Source: Lactobacillus gallinarum DSM 10532 = JCM 2011
GTDB taxonomy: Bacteria > Bacillota > Bacilli > Lactobacillales > Lactobacillaceae
Assembly (NCBI RefSeq): GCF_001434975.1
Contig: NZ_AZEL01000047.1
Span: 82,115-146,114, forward strand
Direction: 5' to 3'
Length of the DNA stretch: 64,000 bases
A model generated the notes under the pieces. The model made no database searches, had not been told where the DNA came from, and saw nothing but the letters and a program-made list of their open reading frames with translations. This document shows positions 54,661 to 63,628 of the stretch, one piece after another. Every line of letters starts with the position of its first letter. Within the stretch, counting starts at the first letter, position 1. The position numbers were made by a program, and so were the translations under genes.

Positions 54661-54740
54661 TTGACTTAAGAGGAAAAAGCAGATAGTATTTTTGTTGGGC
54701 ACCCTATGTGCATTTAGCTCCCTAACAAGGGAGCTTTTTT
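54661..54740 (+). promoter_or_regulatory. pyrG promoter and CTP-sensing attenuator
   Basis: TTGACT, 17 bp, TAGTAT (54661-54689). Transcription is expected to start at GGGC (54697-54700), 8 bp downstream. A terminator (54716-54740) follows, and its 5' arm AGCTCCCT is C/U-rich. This is the Bacillus pyrG layout: at low CTP, stuttering adds Gs to the GGG start and the G-tract pairs with the C/U arm, preventing termination. Confidence 0.85.
54716..54740 (+). terminator. Attenuator hairpin of pyrG
   Basis: AGCTCCCT-AACA-AGGGAGCTTTTTT. Confidence 0.92.
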
Positions 54741-54772
54741 GTTTAAAGGATAAGTTAAAAAGGAGCAAATAA

Positions 54773-56392
54773 ATGACAAAATATATTTTCGTAACTGGTG
54801 GTGTCGTATCTTCACTTGGTAAGGGTATTACTGCATCAAGTTTAGGTCGACTTCTTAAAAATCGTGGTTTAAAAGTAACCATGCAAAAGTTTGACCCATA
54901 CATTAACATTGACCCAGGAACAATGAGTCCTTACCAACACGGTGAAGTTTATGTTACCGATGACGGTACAGAGGCTGACCTTGACTTAGGTCACTATGAA
55001 AGAATTGTTGATGTTAGAACAAGTAAATATTCTAATGTAACTACTGGTAAGATTTACCAAGAAGTTCTTGAAAAAGAACGTCGCGGTGACTACAACGGTG
55101 CTACTGTACAAGTAATTCCACATATTACTGATATGATCAAGAAGAAGATTATGCGTGCAGCTCTTACTACTGATTCAGAAGTTATTATTTCTGAAATTGG
55201 TGGTACTGTTGGTGATATGGAATCAACTCCATTCATGGAAGCTATTCGTCAAATGCGTCGTGAAGTTGGTGAAGAAAATGTAATGTACATTCACTGTACT
55301 TTAGTTCCACTTCTTCACGCAGCTCATGAAATGAAGACTAAGCCAACTCAACACTCAGTTGCTGAACTTCGTAGCATCGGTATTCAACCTAACATGCTTG
55401 TTCTTCGTGCTGAACAACCAATTGATCAAGAACACAAAAACAAGATTTCAACTTTTACTGATGTTCCTGTTGATCGAATTATCGAATCCATTGATGCTCC
55501 TTCATTATTCGATGTGCCTTTGGCATTTCAAAAGCAAGGTATGGACCAAAAAGTTTGTGATTTCTTACATATTGAAAGTCCAAAGCCAGAAGCAGATATG
55601 AAAGGTTGGAAGAAGCTTGATGAACGTGCTAAGAACTTGAAGCACCACACTAAGATTACTTTGGTTGGTAAGTATGTAGAACTTGAAGATGCTTACATCT
55701 CAGTAACTGATGCTTTGCAACATGCTGGTTACCTTTACAACACCAAGATTGATGTAGATAAGGTTCAAGCAGAGGATATTACTGACGATAACATTGCTAA
55801 GATCATGGAAGGCTCTGATGGCTTAATCGTACCTGGTGGTTTTGGTACTCGTGGTCTTGAAGGTATGATCACTGCTATTAAGTATGCTCGTGAAAATGAT
55901 ATTCCATTCTTGGGTATTTGCTTAGGTATGCAAATGGCTAGTGTAGAATTTGCACGTGACATCTTGAATCTTGAAGATGCTAATACTACTGAAGCAGAAC
56001 CACATTGTAAGAACAATATTATCGATATCATGGCTGATAAGCGTGATGAAGAAAATATTGGTGGTACCTTGCGTTTAGGTCTTTACCCAGCTGCTCTTAA
56101 GAAGGGTACTAAGACTCGTGAAGCTTACGATGATCAAGATGTAATTCAAGAACGTCACCGTCACCGCTTTGAATTTAACAACAAATATCGTGAAGCATTT
56201 GAAAAAGCTGGTATGGTATTCTCAGGTGTATCACCAGATAATCATTTGGTTGAAATCATTGAATTGCCAAAGAAGAAGTTCTTTATTGCAGCTCAATACC
56301 ACCCAGAATTTTTGAGTCGTCCACAACGTCCAGAAGGATTATTTAAGTCATTTATCGGTGCAGCTAGTGGACTTCCAGCACAAGAATTTTAA
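54773..56392 (+). CDS. pyrG: CTP synthase
   Basis: 539 residues. The synthase domain begins [20 protein letters not shown] (P-loop) with the metal/UTP region [19 protein letters not shown]; the glutaminase domain (about 295-539) has [14 protein letters not shown], the nucleophile Cys in [16 protein letters not shown], and the His/Glu pair in [10 protein letters not shown]. It aminates UTP with glutamine nitrogen. AAAAGGAG precedes the ATG. Regulated by the attenuator upstream. Confidence 0.97.
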   Translation: MTKYIFVTGGVVSSLGKGITASSLGRLLKNRGLKVTMQKFDPYINIDPGTMSPYQHGEVYVTDDGTEADLDLGHYERIVDVRTSKYSNVTTGKIYQEVLEKERRGDYNGATVQVIPHITDMIKKKIMRAALTTDSEVIISEIGGTVGDMESTPFMEAIRQMRREVGEENVMYIHCTLVPLLHAAHEMKTKPTQHSVAELRSIGIQPNMLVLRAEQPIDQEHKNKISTFTDVPVDRIIESIDAPSLFDVPLAFQKQGMDQKVCDFLHIESPKPEADMKGWKKLDERAKNLKHHTKITLVGKYVELEDAYISVTDALQHAGYLYNTKIDVDKVQAEDITDDNIAKIMEGSDGLIVPGGFGTRGLEGMITAIKYARENDIPFLGICLGMQMASVEFARDILNLEDANTTEAEPHCKNNIIDIMADKRDEENIGGTLRLGLYPAALKKGTKTREAYDDQDVIQERHRHRFEFNNKYREAFEKAGMVFSGVSPDNHLVEIIELPKKKFFIAAQYHPEFLSRPQRPEGLFKSFIGAASGLPAQEF

Positions 56393-56425
56393 TGAATAAT
56401 CACTTGAATTATACAAAATCTTAAG

Positions 56426-56463
56426 AAAACAAGAGTTGAGGGACCTCGGCTCTTGTTTTTTTC
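56426..56463 (+). terminator. Terminator of pyrG
   Basis: AAAACAAGAG.TGAG / CTCGGCTCTTGTTTT followed by Ts. Confidence 0.85.
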
Positions 56464-56526
56464 TCAAATTTCCTTTAACATTATTATGATTAATTGAAAG
56501 TAAAAGAAAAGGATTTGTTTTCGCCA

Positions 56527-57822
56527 ATGAAGCAGATGATTATTCATGGTGGAAAGCCTCTACAAGGTGACGTTTGGATTGGTGGCGCAAAGAACTCTAC
56601 AGTTGCGCTCATTCCAGCATCGATTTTGTCAAGAACACCAGTAACTTTGGAAGGCGTCCCAAGGATTGCTGATGTTGTCAACTTAATGGATTTATTAAGC
56701 GAGATGGATGTACATTGTGATTTTGGAGAAACCACATTACGTATTGATCCAGAGAATATTAAGATGAGTCCATTACCAGCTGGTAAGATTAAGAGTTTGC
56801 GTGCATCGTATTACTTCATGGGTGCGCTTCTCGGTCGTTTTGGCAAGGCAGTAGTAGGCTTCCCTGGTGGTGACGATATTGGACCACGTCCTATTGACCA
56901 ACATATTAAGGGCTTTGAAGCTCTAGGCGCCAGTGTAAAAAATGAAAATGATCAAATTGTAATTACAGCACCAGAAGATGGATTGCATGGGGCAAAAATC
57001 CATTTGAAAATGCCGTCTGTTGGTGCAACGATGAATATTATTATGGCCAGTGTAACTGCACAAGGCCAAACTATTATTGAAAATGCAGCCAAAGAACCAG
57101 AAATTATTGATTTAGCGACCTTCTTGAATAATATGGGCGCAGTAATTCGTGGTGCCGGAACTGATTCTATCAGAATAGAAGGTGTGGATATGCTTAAAGC
57201 ACAAATTCCACATACAATTATTCCTGATCGAATTGAAGCAGGTACTTATGTTTCCTTGGCTGCTTGCATTGGTAATGGTATTCGCATTCATAATATTATT
57301 GAGGAGCACCTGGATTCTTACTTAGCCAAGGTAGAAGAAATGGGTGTAGTAATTGACGCAGATGAAGATTCACTTTATGTTTACCCAGCAGGGGACTTAA
57401 AGATGGTACAAGTAAAGACAGACGTGTATCCTGGCTTTGCGACTGATCTTCAACAACCAATTACACCGCTTCTTTTAACTGCTAAATCAGGTGAAGGCGT
57501 AGTAATCGATAATATTTATCCAAAACGTAATGGTCATATTCCACAATTACAGAAGATGGGTGCCGATATTAAAGTTGAAGATAATATTATTTTGGCTCAT
57601 CCAACTAAGCAACTTCATGGAGCTGAAGTAACAGCTGGTGAAATTAGAGCGGGAGCTTGCTTAATGATTGCCGGATTAATGGCAAATGGTACTACTGTAA
57701 TTGATAAGGCTGGCAATATTTTGCGCGGATATGATCGTGTACAAGAGAAGCTTCGTCAACTTGGAGCTGATGTCACAATTAAAGATGATCCGAGTGAACC
57801 TGGTATATTAGACAATATCTAG
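56527..57822 (+). CDS. murA: UDP-GlcNAc 1-carboxyvinyltransferase with Asp in place of catalytic Cys
   Basis: 431 residues. The enolpyruvyl transferase fold begins IIHGGKPLQGDVWIGGAKNS (Lys binding PEP) and ends with a DRVQEKLRQLGADV segment. The active-site loop reads FPGGDDIGPRPIDQH: the residue equal to Cys115 of E. coli MurA is Asp116, a change known to keep activity and give fosfomycin resistance. Firmicutes usually have two MurA enzymes; this may be the second. The start is uncertain: ATG at 56527 has AAAGGA 14 nt upstream, and a TTG at 56494 is in frame. It follows the pyrG terminator. Confidence 0.93.
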   Translation: MKQMIIHGGKPLQGDVWIGGAKNSTVALIPASILSRTPVTLEGVPRIADVVNLMDLLSEMDVHCDFGETTLRIDPENIKMSPLPAGKIKSLRASYYFMGALLGRFGKAVVGFPGGDDIGPRPIDQHIKGFEALGASVKNENDQIVITAPEDGLHGAKIHLKMPSVGATMNIIMASVTAQGQTIIENAAKEPEIIDLATFLNNMGAVIRGAGTDSIRIEGVDMLKAQIPHTIIPDRIEAGTYVSLAACIGNGIRIHNIIEEHLDSYLAKVEEMGVVIDADEDSLYVYPAGDLKMVQVKTDVYPGFATDLQQPITPLLLTAKSGEGVVIDNIYPKRNGHIPQLQKMGADIKVEDNIILAHPTKQLHGAEVTAGEIRAGACLMIAGLMANGTTVIDKAGNILRGYDRVQEKLRQLGADVTIKDDPSEPGILDNI

Positions 57823-57824
57823 TT

Positions 57825-57857
57825 AAAAAGCATATTCGAGTAAGAATATGCTTTTTT
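57825..57857 (+). terminator. Terminator of murA
   Basis: AAAAAGCATATTC / GAATATGCTTTTTT. Confidence 0.92.
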
Positions 57858-57913
57858 AATTTGTTACAATGAAAGAGGTTACATAAAAAGCAAAAGGATA
57901 TAAGGAAAGTAAA

Positions 57914-58567
57914 ATGGATTTAAAAAATAAAAAAGTGACTTTTTTTGATATGGATGGAACGCTAGTTGATAGTGAGACATTATATTTCCAGACACGTAAA
58001 GAAGTGTTGGCAAAATATGGTTTTGACTATCAAAAATCTGAGAATAATAAACTATTGGCAACCGGTTTTGAGCCTACATTGAGATATTTACAACAAAAAA
58101 CTGGTGATAAAGTATTAGGACAAAAGATTTTTGATGAAGCCCTGGCTTTATTTAATCAAAGAGTTAAAGAAGGAAAATTAGCAGTTAAGCCTGGTGCTGA
58201 AAAACTGCTTAGCTTTTTACAAGAAAAAGGAATCAAATCTTACATTACCTCTTCTTCAGATATTGAAAAGATTAATTTTAATCTTAGTCATAATGATTTA
58301 CGTCAGTATTTTGCAGGGATTGTTACCGGTGAAGATGTAAAAAATAATAAACCAGCCCCAGATATTTATTTGCATGCGTTAAATGTCGCAAAAGTAGATA
58401 AAAATGAAGCAGTAATTTTTGAAGATGCACCTAATGGGGTAGAGTCAGGATTAAATGCAGGGATTGATGTGGTACTTGTGCCAGATCAAGTAATGTCATC
58501 AGAAGAAATGATCAAGAAAGTAACCGTAGTTAAATCACTTGCAGATGCAGTTCCATTATTTGAGTAA
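57914..58567 (+). CDS. HAD hydrolase, beta-phosphoglucomutase-like subfamily
   Basis: 217 residues. Motif I is FFDMDGTLVDSETLYFQ, motif II the S-T-S-S in YITSSSDIEKINF, the conserved Lys is in KNNKPAPDIYLHAL, and motif IV is IFEDAPNGVESGLNAG. A helical cap follows motif I, as in phosphatases and phosphoglucomutases of this group. Substrate unknown. AAGGAAAG precedes the ATG. Confidence 0.9.
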   Translation: MDLKNKKVTFFDMDGTLVDSETLYFQTRKEVLAKYGFDYQKSENNKLLATGFEPTLRYLQQKTGDKVLGQKIFDEALALFNQRVKEGKLAVKPGAEKLLSFLQEKGIKSYITSSSDIEKINFNLSHNDLRQYFAGIVTGEDVKNNKPAPDIYLHALNVAKVDKNEAVIFEDAPNGVESGLNAGIDVVLVPDQVMSSEEMIKKVTVVKSLADAVPLFE

Positions 58568-58604
58568 AAAATAAGAGCTTGAGAATAATCTCAAGCTCTT
58601 ATTG
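58568..58604. terminator. Bidirectional terminator between the HAD and pepD genes
   Basis: AATAAGAGCTTGAGA-ATAA-TCTCAAGCTCTTATT, perfect 15-bp stem serving converging genes. Confidence 0.92.
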
Positions 58605-58621
58605 CTTTTAATATTTAATTA

Positions 58622-60046
58622 TTAGTCGAGCAAGTCGTACTTCAAAGTCATCAAGCCGTGACCTTCGTCAACCATTTGACCAAGAAGTTCAACAGTGTTG
58701 TTGTAAACAGTGTCAGCCATCTTTTGGTTAGCTGCAATAAGTTTATCTTGTAATTCCTTACCTGAAAGATCCTTAACTTCCTTGTCAGTGTCGTGTTGGA
58801 TCTTGTGGCATTGTGCCAAACTCTTTTGTTCAAAGGCATCTTCAAGTTCGCCGTATACACGGTAGTTGGTGTCGCCAAGTTGTGCAGTCAACTTGTTAAG
58901 CCAGAAAATCTTGTTCAAGTTGAACTTAGGAGTAGTTTGGAAGCTTTCTGGAGTAGTAGTTACGTTAGTATAGAATGGCACCATTGAATTGAAGGTGTTT
59001 GGACCAAAGGCTAACCATTGAACACCAGCGATTTCTGCAGGTACGTCATTTCTAATTTGTAAAATGTGAGTTTCAAAGTTTCTGTTGATACCGATTGGAC
59101 GGAAGGTCTTCTTTTGTTCAGGAGTACCTTGATCACCATATGCATCGTATGGAGTGTCTTGGTAGTGTGAACTTTCAGCCCACTTGATGTCTTCGATTGA
59201 GATCAAACGATTTGCGTGGCAAATAAATGGTTGATCTTGGTCAGCAGGAGTGCCACCGAAGTCTGGGTCGAAGTAGTTGTGGATGTACCAAGCACGTGGG
59301 TTGTTGTAGTGAGCATCCTTGATAGTTGATGAACCAAAGATGTGACGCATGTTGTAGCCTTCACGGTCTGGGTTCAAGTGGTATTCACTGATTAAGTCCT
59401 TCAAGTCGCTTGCTGCAGCGAAGTTGTCAGTGTCATCGAAGTCGAATTCATCGATGTTCAAACGATTTGGTGCGATAACGTAAGCATCGTCAGGGATGCG
59501 ACGTGCGATCCAGTGGTGGCCACCGATAGTTTCAAGGTACCAAATAGTGTCCTTATCTGAGAAGGCCATACCATTCATTTCGTAGGTACCGTATTTTTCA
59601 ACAAGGTAACCTACACGCTTAACACCGTCAAATGCTGAATGAAGGTATGGAAGAGTTAAAGTAACAAAGTCTTCTTCACCTAAACCGCCTTCTGATGGGT
59701 CAAGAAGTGGGTCAACGCCTTGGATGCGTGAGTTAGTAGTGATAGTTTCAGTAGCAGTCATCGCAATGTTTTCTGCGTTGATACCTGCAGCACCCCAGAT
59801 ACCATTTTTGCCTGAAACATCGGGTGCAGAAGTGTAACGAAGAGGAGTTTCAGCTAAATCTTCGTCATCGATCTTTTGCTTGCTGATAACGCTAGTGTAG
59901 TGCTTAGGTTGGTCTTCTGGGTTAACTGCCTTGAAGCCTTCAGGGATAATGGTACGACCACCGTCTTCACTACGAGCGATCATGGTTGAGCCGTCAATAG
60001 TTGCTTTTTTACCAACTAAGATAGTAGTACATTCTGTTTGTTTCAT
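58622..60046 (-). CDS. pepD: C69-family dipeptidase PepD
   Basis: 474 residues, the usual PepDA size. The nucleophile Cys6 lies in the N-terminal MKQTECTTILVGKKAT (no propeptide), followed by IARSEDGG and a YTSAPDVSGKNGIWGAAGIN segment. Ntn-hydrolase fold; cleaves dipeptides with broad specificity in the cytosol. Very strong codon bias, so probably abundant. It lies 61 bp downstream of an AraC-type regulator on the same strand. Ends at the shared terminator. Confidence 0.95.
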   Translation of the reverse strand: MKQTECTTILVGKKATIDGSTMIARSEDGGRTIIPEGFKAVNPEDQPKHYTSVISKQKIDDEDLAETPLRYTSAPDVSGKNGIWGAAGINAENIAMTATETITTNSRIQGVDPLLDPSEGGLGEEDFVTLTLPYLHSAFDGVKRVGYLVEKYGTYEMNGMAFSDKDTIWYLETIGGHHWIARRIPDDAYVIAPNRLNIDEFDFDDTDNFAAASDLKDLISEYHLNPDREGYNMRHIFGSSTIKDAHYNNPRAWYIHNYFDPDFGGTPADQDQPFICHANRLISIEDIKWAESSHYQDTPYDAYGDQGTPEQKKTFRPIGINRNFETHILQIRNDVPAEIAGVQWLAFGPNTFNSMVPFYTNVTTTPESFQTTPKFNLNKIFWLNKLTAQLGDTNYRVYGELEDAFEQKSLAQCHKIQHDTDKEVKDLSGKELQDKLIAANQKMADTVYNNTVELLGQMVDEGHGLMTLKYDLLD

Positions 60047-60107
60047 TTGATCATTCCTTTACTAGATAATATTTACTTCATACTTAATATTGTATGCAAA
60101 AAGTATC

Positions 60108-60932
60108 CTAATTTCCACGAAATACGTTAGGACTAACGCCGCTATATCGTTTAAATGCTTTGGAGAAGGTAAATTCATCGCCATAGCCGACTGTATGTGC
60201 AATTTGCTTTAAATTATGCGTAGTATTTTGTAATTCTTTCTTAGCAGCTTCTATGCGCAATTGCATTAGATATTTTTGCGGTGATATCTTAGTATTCTTT
60301 CTAAATAAAGCATACAAGAAACTACGTGAGACGCCGAGACGGTTGCAGAGTTCTACGATATTGCAAGTAGGATCAGTGTAGTTTTTATTCAAGTAGTCGA
60401 TAGCGATTTGGTATTGATCAACTTTAGGCGTTTTACGTACTGGTGGATGATCAGGAAATTCGCTCACCAGATGATAGAAGAGTTGATAGGTGAGGGATGC
60501 AATTTGAATGTTGTTGAGTAGCGAGGTCTTTTTGTTTAAAATGCCGTAGATTTTATGTAAAGTCGTGAAGAACTTAGTGTTTTGAATCTGCCGCAAAAAG
60601 TTTTTATTAGGCAAATTAGAAGCCTTAATCATCTGGTTGGTGCCAGGACCGGCTAACCCAATCCAGAAATACTGCCATGGTTCATCATGATCTGCTTGAA
60701 AGTAGCAGGTTTGACTACGTGGAATGTAGAATAGGTCGCCTTCTTTTAATTTGACTGAATGGTGGCCGCTTGAAGTAAAAGTGCCTTTACCCGACATGAT
60801 GTAATAGAGGACATCGTTTTTGCGCAGATTATTGCCTTCGAAGTATTCGTCAGGCTGACAAGCTTGCTCACCATAAAATAGAATGTGGCTTTCGAGATTT
60901 TGATTGTTGAAATTATGATATTGGTTCGGCAT
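60108..60932 (-). CDS. AraC-family transcriptional regulator
   Basis: 274 residues. N-terminal cupin-type ligand domain (NDVLYYIMSGKGTF, LKEGDLFYIPRSQTCYFQAD), then two HTH units (about 175-270) with NIVELCNRLGVSRSFLYALF and LKQIAHTVGYGDEFTFSKAFKRY ending SGVSPNVFRG. This form usually senses a sugar. No sugar-use genes are adjacent, so the target may be elsewhere; pepD is the nearest gene downstream. No strong ribosome site is seen apart from GAGGAAA. Confidence 0.92.
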   Translation of the reverse strand: MPNQYHNFNNQNLESHILFYGEQACQPDEYFEGNNLRKNDVLYYIMSGKGTFTSSGHHSVKLKEGDLFYIPRSQTCYFQADHDEPWQYFWIGLAGPGTNQMIKASNLPNKNFLRQIQNTKFFTTLHKIYGILNKKTSLLNNIQIASLTYQLFYHLVSEFPDHPPVRKTPKVDQYQIAIDYLNKNYTDPTCNIVELCNRLGVSRSFLYALFRKNTKISPQKYLMQLRIEAAKKELQNTTHNLKQIAHTVGYGDEFTFSKAFKRYSGVSPNVFRGN

Positions 60933-61007
60933 ATTTTCCTCGCTATTGAAAAACTTTTCTTCTATTCTTATTATAGAGAATGATTAAGATTATGGGGAAG
61001 AATGAGT

Positions 61008-61405
61008 ATGGAAAAAGACAAGCAGGATAGATTTTTTGAACGATTTCAGACATCGCTAAGAGAACACCTACTCACTTTTAACGATGGCGTGATTGCGATT
61101 ATTAGATGACTAAGTGGATTATCATTGATCCTTCGCAAATGGCGCTAGCAGTCTACGGCGGCGTTTATCTGTTGGTGCAAATGTGTGCGTTTTGGATCTT
61201 TGTGGCTGGCAATTATGGCCGCGTTCATAAGGGAGCCGTTTGGCAGACCGCACTGGTTAGAACGCTTTTGATAGGGATGCCATTAATTGTAATTTTGATT
61301 CTTTTGCCTAAAATCACTTTAATTGCTTATCTTGTTTTGCCAATCATTTCTTTTCTTACGCCTGATCGACCACGAAAACAGTTTAGACATTTTCATAAAA
61401 AGTAA
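61008..61405 (+). pseudogene. Collapsed TMEM175-family (DUF1211) channel gene
   Basis: ATG at 61008 opens a 33-codon frame ending in HLLTFNDGVIAIIR then TGA; FNDGVIAII is the signature of the first helix of TMEM175-type K+ channels. A second frame, overlapping it at 61106, gives 99 residues (MTKWIIIDPSQMALAVYGGV onward) with two to three hydrophobic helices like the C-terminus of the same family. Family members have about 200 residues, so an internal deletion with frameshift removed about 70 residues. The second part might still be translated from 61106, but no good ribosome site precedes it. Confidence 0.72.
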
Positions 61406-61433
61406 AACGCCTGATTTTTATGTCAGGCGTTTT
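61404..61433 (+). terminator. Terminator after the TMEM175 remnant
   Basis: AAAACGCCTGA / TCAGGCGTTTT. Confidence 0.85.
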
Positions 61434-61501
61434 ATTAGGGTTTAAAAAATATTTATAGAAAAATATGTGAGATTCGCAAATTATGAAATAGGATATTCAG
61501 C

Positions 61502-62785
61502 TTATTTGGCACCGCTTCTTCCATTAAATATAAGGTTAAGCAAAGTGGCACAGATGCTGGCAACTACGATACCGTTACCCAAGAACAATTGGATAGTTTG
61601 AGGAAGGGCTTGGAAAATTTGTGGATAAACGGTAACGCCTAAACCTAATCCGATAGAGATAGCTACAACCAAGATGTTACGGTTGTTTTCAAAGTCAACT
61701 TTGGTTAACATTCTGATCCCTTGAACGGCGATCATGGTGAACATGACTAACATGGCGCCGCCTAAGACAGAATCAGGAATAATGGTTACTAAAGCGCCGA
61801 TTTTAGGAAGAAGACCCATAGCCATCAATAAGCCTGCAGCCCAGTAGATTGGGCGTTTTGTTTTAATACCAGATAATTGAAGCAGGCCAACGTTTTGTGA
61901 GAATGTAGTGTAGGGGAAGGTGTTGAAAAGCCCACCGAAGACTTGTGCCAGTCCTTCGGCACGATAACCGCGTTTAAGGTCATCTTCGGTAATATTTTTA
62001 TGAAGCAGGTCGCCGATTGCAAAGAAGACACCGGTTGATTCAACCATAGAAACCAATGCAATGATGATCATTGTTAAACAAGAAGACCATTCAAATTCAG
62101 GCACGCCGAAGTAGAAAAGTTGAGGTAAGTGGAACCAAGAAGCTTGCGTAACGGGCTTTAATGAAACAAGACCCATAAAACCTGCAATGACGGTTCCGGC
62201 GATTAATCCGATCAAAACAGAAATTGAACGAAGGAACCCTTTGGTCCAGATTTCGATGGCAACGATGATGAGGATGGTAAGAAAGGCAGCGATAAGATTT
62301 TTCGCATCACCGAAGTCTTTGGCTTGAGCACTGCCACCGCCCATGTTTTGGACAGCAACAGGAATCAAAGTTAACCCAATAACTGTAATTAAAGTTCCTG
62401 TGACGACTGGCGGGAATAGCTTTTTAATTTTTGAGAACCAACCAGCGACTAGGAAAACGAAGATACCGGCGACGATGATTGCGCCGTACATCGTGTTGAT
62501 CGAAAATTTTTGTCCGATCATTTCAAGTGGGGCAACAGCTTGGATGGCACAGCCTAAAACAACGGGAAGGCCGATACCAAAGTATTTGTTGCGGAACAAT
62601 TGGATCATGGTGGCAAGACCACACATGAAGATATCAATGGAAACAAGGTAAGTCATTTGTTCGCTATTGAATTTAAGTGCGGTACCGATCAAAAGAGGAA
62701 CGGCAACAGCACCGGAATACATGGCGAGCAGGTGTTGCAAACCTAAGACAGCAGCTTTTTTGTGACTAACTTCTTTTTGTGCCAT
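61502..62785 (-). CDS. pbuX: Xanthine/uracil-type permease (NCS2), xanthine transporter
   Basis: 427 residues with about 12-14 membrane segments. GLQHLLAMYSGAVAVPLLIG at the N-terminus and the NCS2 signature in FPYTTFSQNVGLLQLSGIKT and the substrate region FFAIGDLL are present. It imports xanthine (or guanine) by proton symport. It starts 7 bp after the xpt stop codon, so the two are cotranscribed and share the riboswitch and PurBoxes upstream. Confidence 0.95.
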   Translation of the reverse strand: MAQKEVSHKKAAVLGLQHLLAMYSGAVAVPLLIGTALKFNSEQMTYLVSIDIFMCGLATMIQLFRNKYFGIGLPVVLGCAIQAVAPLEMIGQKFSINTMYGAIIVAGIFVFLVAGWFSKIKKLFPPVVTGTLITVIGLTLIPVAVQNMGGGSAQAKDFGDAKNLIAAFLTILIIVAIEIWTKGFLRSISVLIGLIAGTVIAGFMGLVSLKPVTQASWFHLPQLFYFGVPEFEWSSCLTMIIIALVSMVESTGVFFAIGDLLHKNITEDDLKRGYRAEGLAQVFGGLFNTFPYTTFSQNVGLLQLSGIKTKRPIYWAAGLLMAMGLLPKIGALVTIIPDSVLGGAMLVMFTMIAVQGIRMLTKVDFENNRNILVVAISIGLGLGVTVYPQIFQALPQTIQLFLGNGIVVASICATLLNLIFNGRSGAK

Positions 62786-62792
62786 TTTTTAT

Positions 62793-63371
62793 TTATTCTT
62801 CTCCTTCGAAGTGTACTTGACCATCTTTGAAACTATCGATACTTGCTAGAGCTTCAAAGCGTAAGCCTTCGTTTTTAACCCAGTCGCTTCCGCCTTGGAA
62901 GGTTTTGGCAACGACGGCACCGACACCAACGATGTCACAGCCGGCTTGTTTAGCAATGTTAACCATACCTTTAACGGCTTCACCGTGGGCAACGAAGTCA
63001 TCGATGATTAAAATGTTTTCGCCTTTGTGTAAGAATTTTTCTTCTACACAGATCTTATTGTTAACTTTCTTGGTGTATGAGAAGACATCTGCCCAGTAAA
63101 CTGCATCGTTAAGAGTAGATGGCTTCTTCTTTCTAGCGAAGACCATTGGCACACCTAATTGGTAGGCGGTCATGATGCCGGGTACGATACCTGAAGCTTC
63201 ACAGGTCAAGACTTTGTCGATCTTTTCATCGGCAAAAAGACGCTTGAATTCTTCACCAACCTGCATCATTAACTTAGGATCAACTTGGTGGTTCAAGAAT
63301 GAGTTGATTTTAAGGACATCCCCATCCAAAACTTCGCCGTCTCGTTTAATTCTGTCTTCTAATAACTTCAA
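62793..63371 (-). CDS. xpt: Xanthine phosphoribosyltransferase
   Basis: 192 residues. It starts KLLEDRIKRDGEVLDGDVLK; the PRPP-binding loop is ILIIDDFVAHGEAVKGM (about 124-140), and VLTCEASGIVPGIMTA follows the type I PRTase order. It converts xanthine plus PRPP to XMP. The start is TTG at 63371, with AGGAGG 9 nt upstream. First gene of the xpt-pbuX operon. Confidence 0.95.
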   Translation of the reverse strand: MKLLEDRIKRDGEVLDGDVLKINSFLNHQVDPKLMMQVGEEFKRLFADEKIDKVLTCEASGIVPGIMTAYQLGVPMVFARKKKPSTLNDAVYWADVFSYTKKVNNKICVEEKFLHKGENILIIDDFVAHGEAVKGMVNIAKQAGCDIVGVGAVVAKTFQGGSDWVKNEGLRFEALASIDSFKDGQVHFEGEE

Positions 63372-63394
63372 CTACTTAATCCTCCTAAAGAAAT

Positions 63395-63435
63395 AAGGAC
63401 TTCTTCTACCCAAATTTCAGGTAAAAGAAGTCCTT
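63395..63435 (-). terminator. Riboswitch terminator of xpt-pbuX
   Basis: Minus-strand AAGGACTTCTTTTACC / GGGTAGAAGAAGTCCTT, a long stem ahead of the ribosome site. The T-run is short (TTATTTC). Confidence 0.85.
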
Positions 63436-63458
63436 AAGATATCTTTTCTTAACTTTCA

Positions 63459-63531
63459 TTCACCTATAGTCCACCATTTACGGTAGTGGGTAGAAACTGC
63501 CGACCTTATTTCGACGATATATAGATATTAT
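63459..63531 (-). promoter_or_regulatory. Guanine-type purine riboswitch aptamer
   Basis: The minus strand has the purine aptamer core GTTTCTACC, then ACCGTAAATGGTGGACTATAGGTG. The discriminator base in GGACTAT is C, predicting guanine or hypoxanthine recognition (adenine switches have U). Ligand binding should favour the terminator at 63395-63435. Confidence 0.95.
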
Positions 63532-63558
63532 TGCGTTGGTTTAATAGTAACAGAATAC

Positions 63559-63600
63559 ATTACCGAACACAAGTAGAAAATTAAGCTTTAATGTTCGATT
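63559..63600. promoter_or_regulatory. Paired PurBoxes (PurR operator)
   Basis: ATTACCGAACACA (63559-63571, core CCGAAC 63563-63568) on the plus strand and ATAATCGAACATT on the minus strand (core 63593-63598). They are inverted with core centres 30 bp apart, the spacing of PurR operators; the second has one mismatch. They lie upstream of the riboswitch, near the expected promoter. Confidence 0.65.
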
Positions 63601-63628
63601 ATTTCTTGTTGGAGAAGTAATATGTTTT

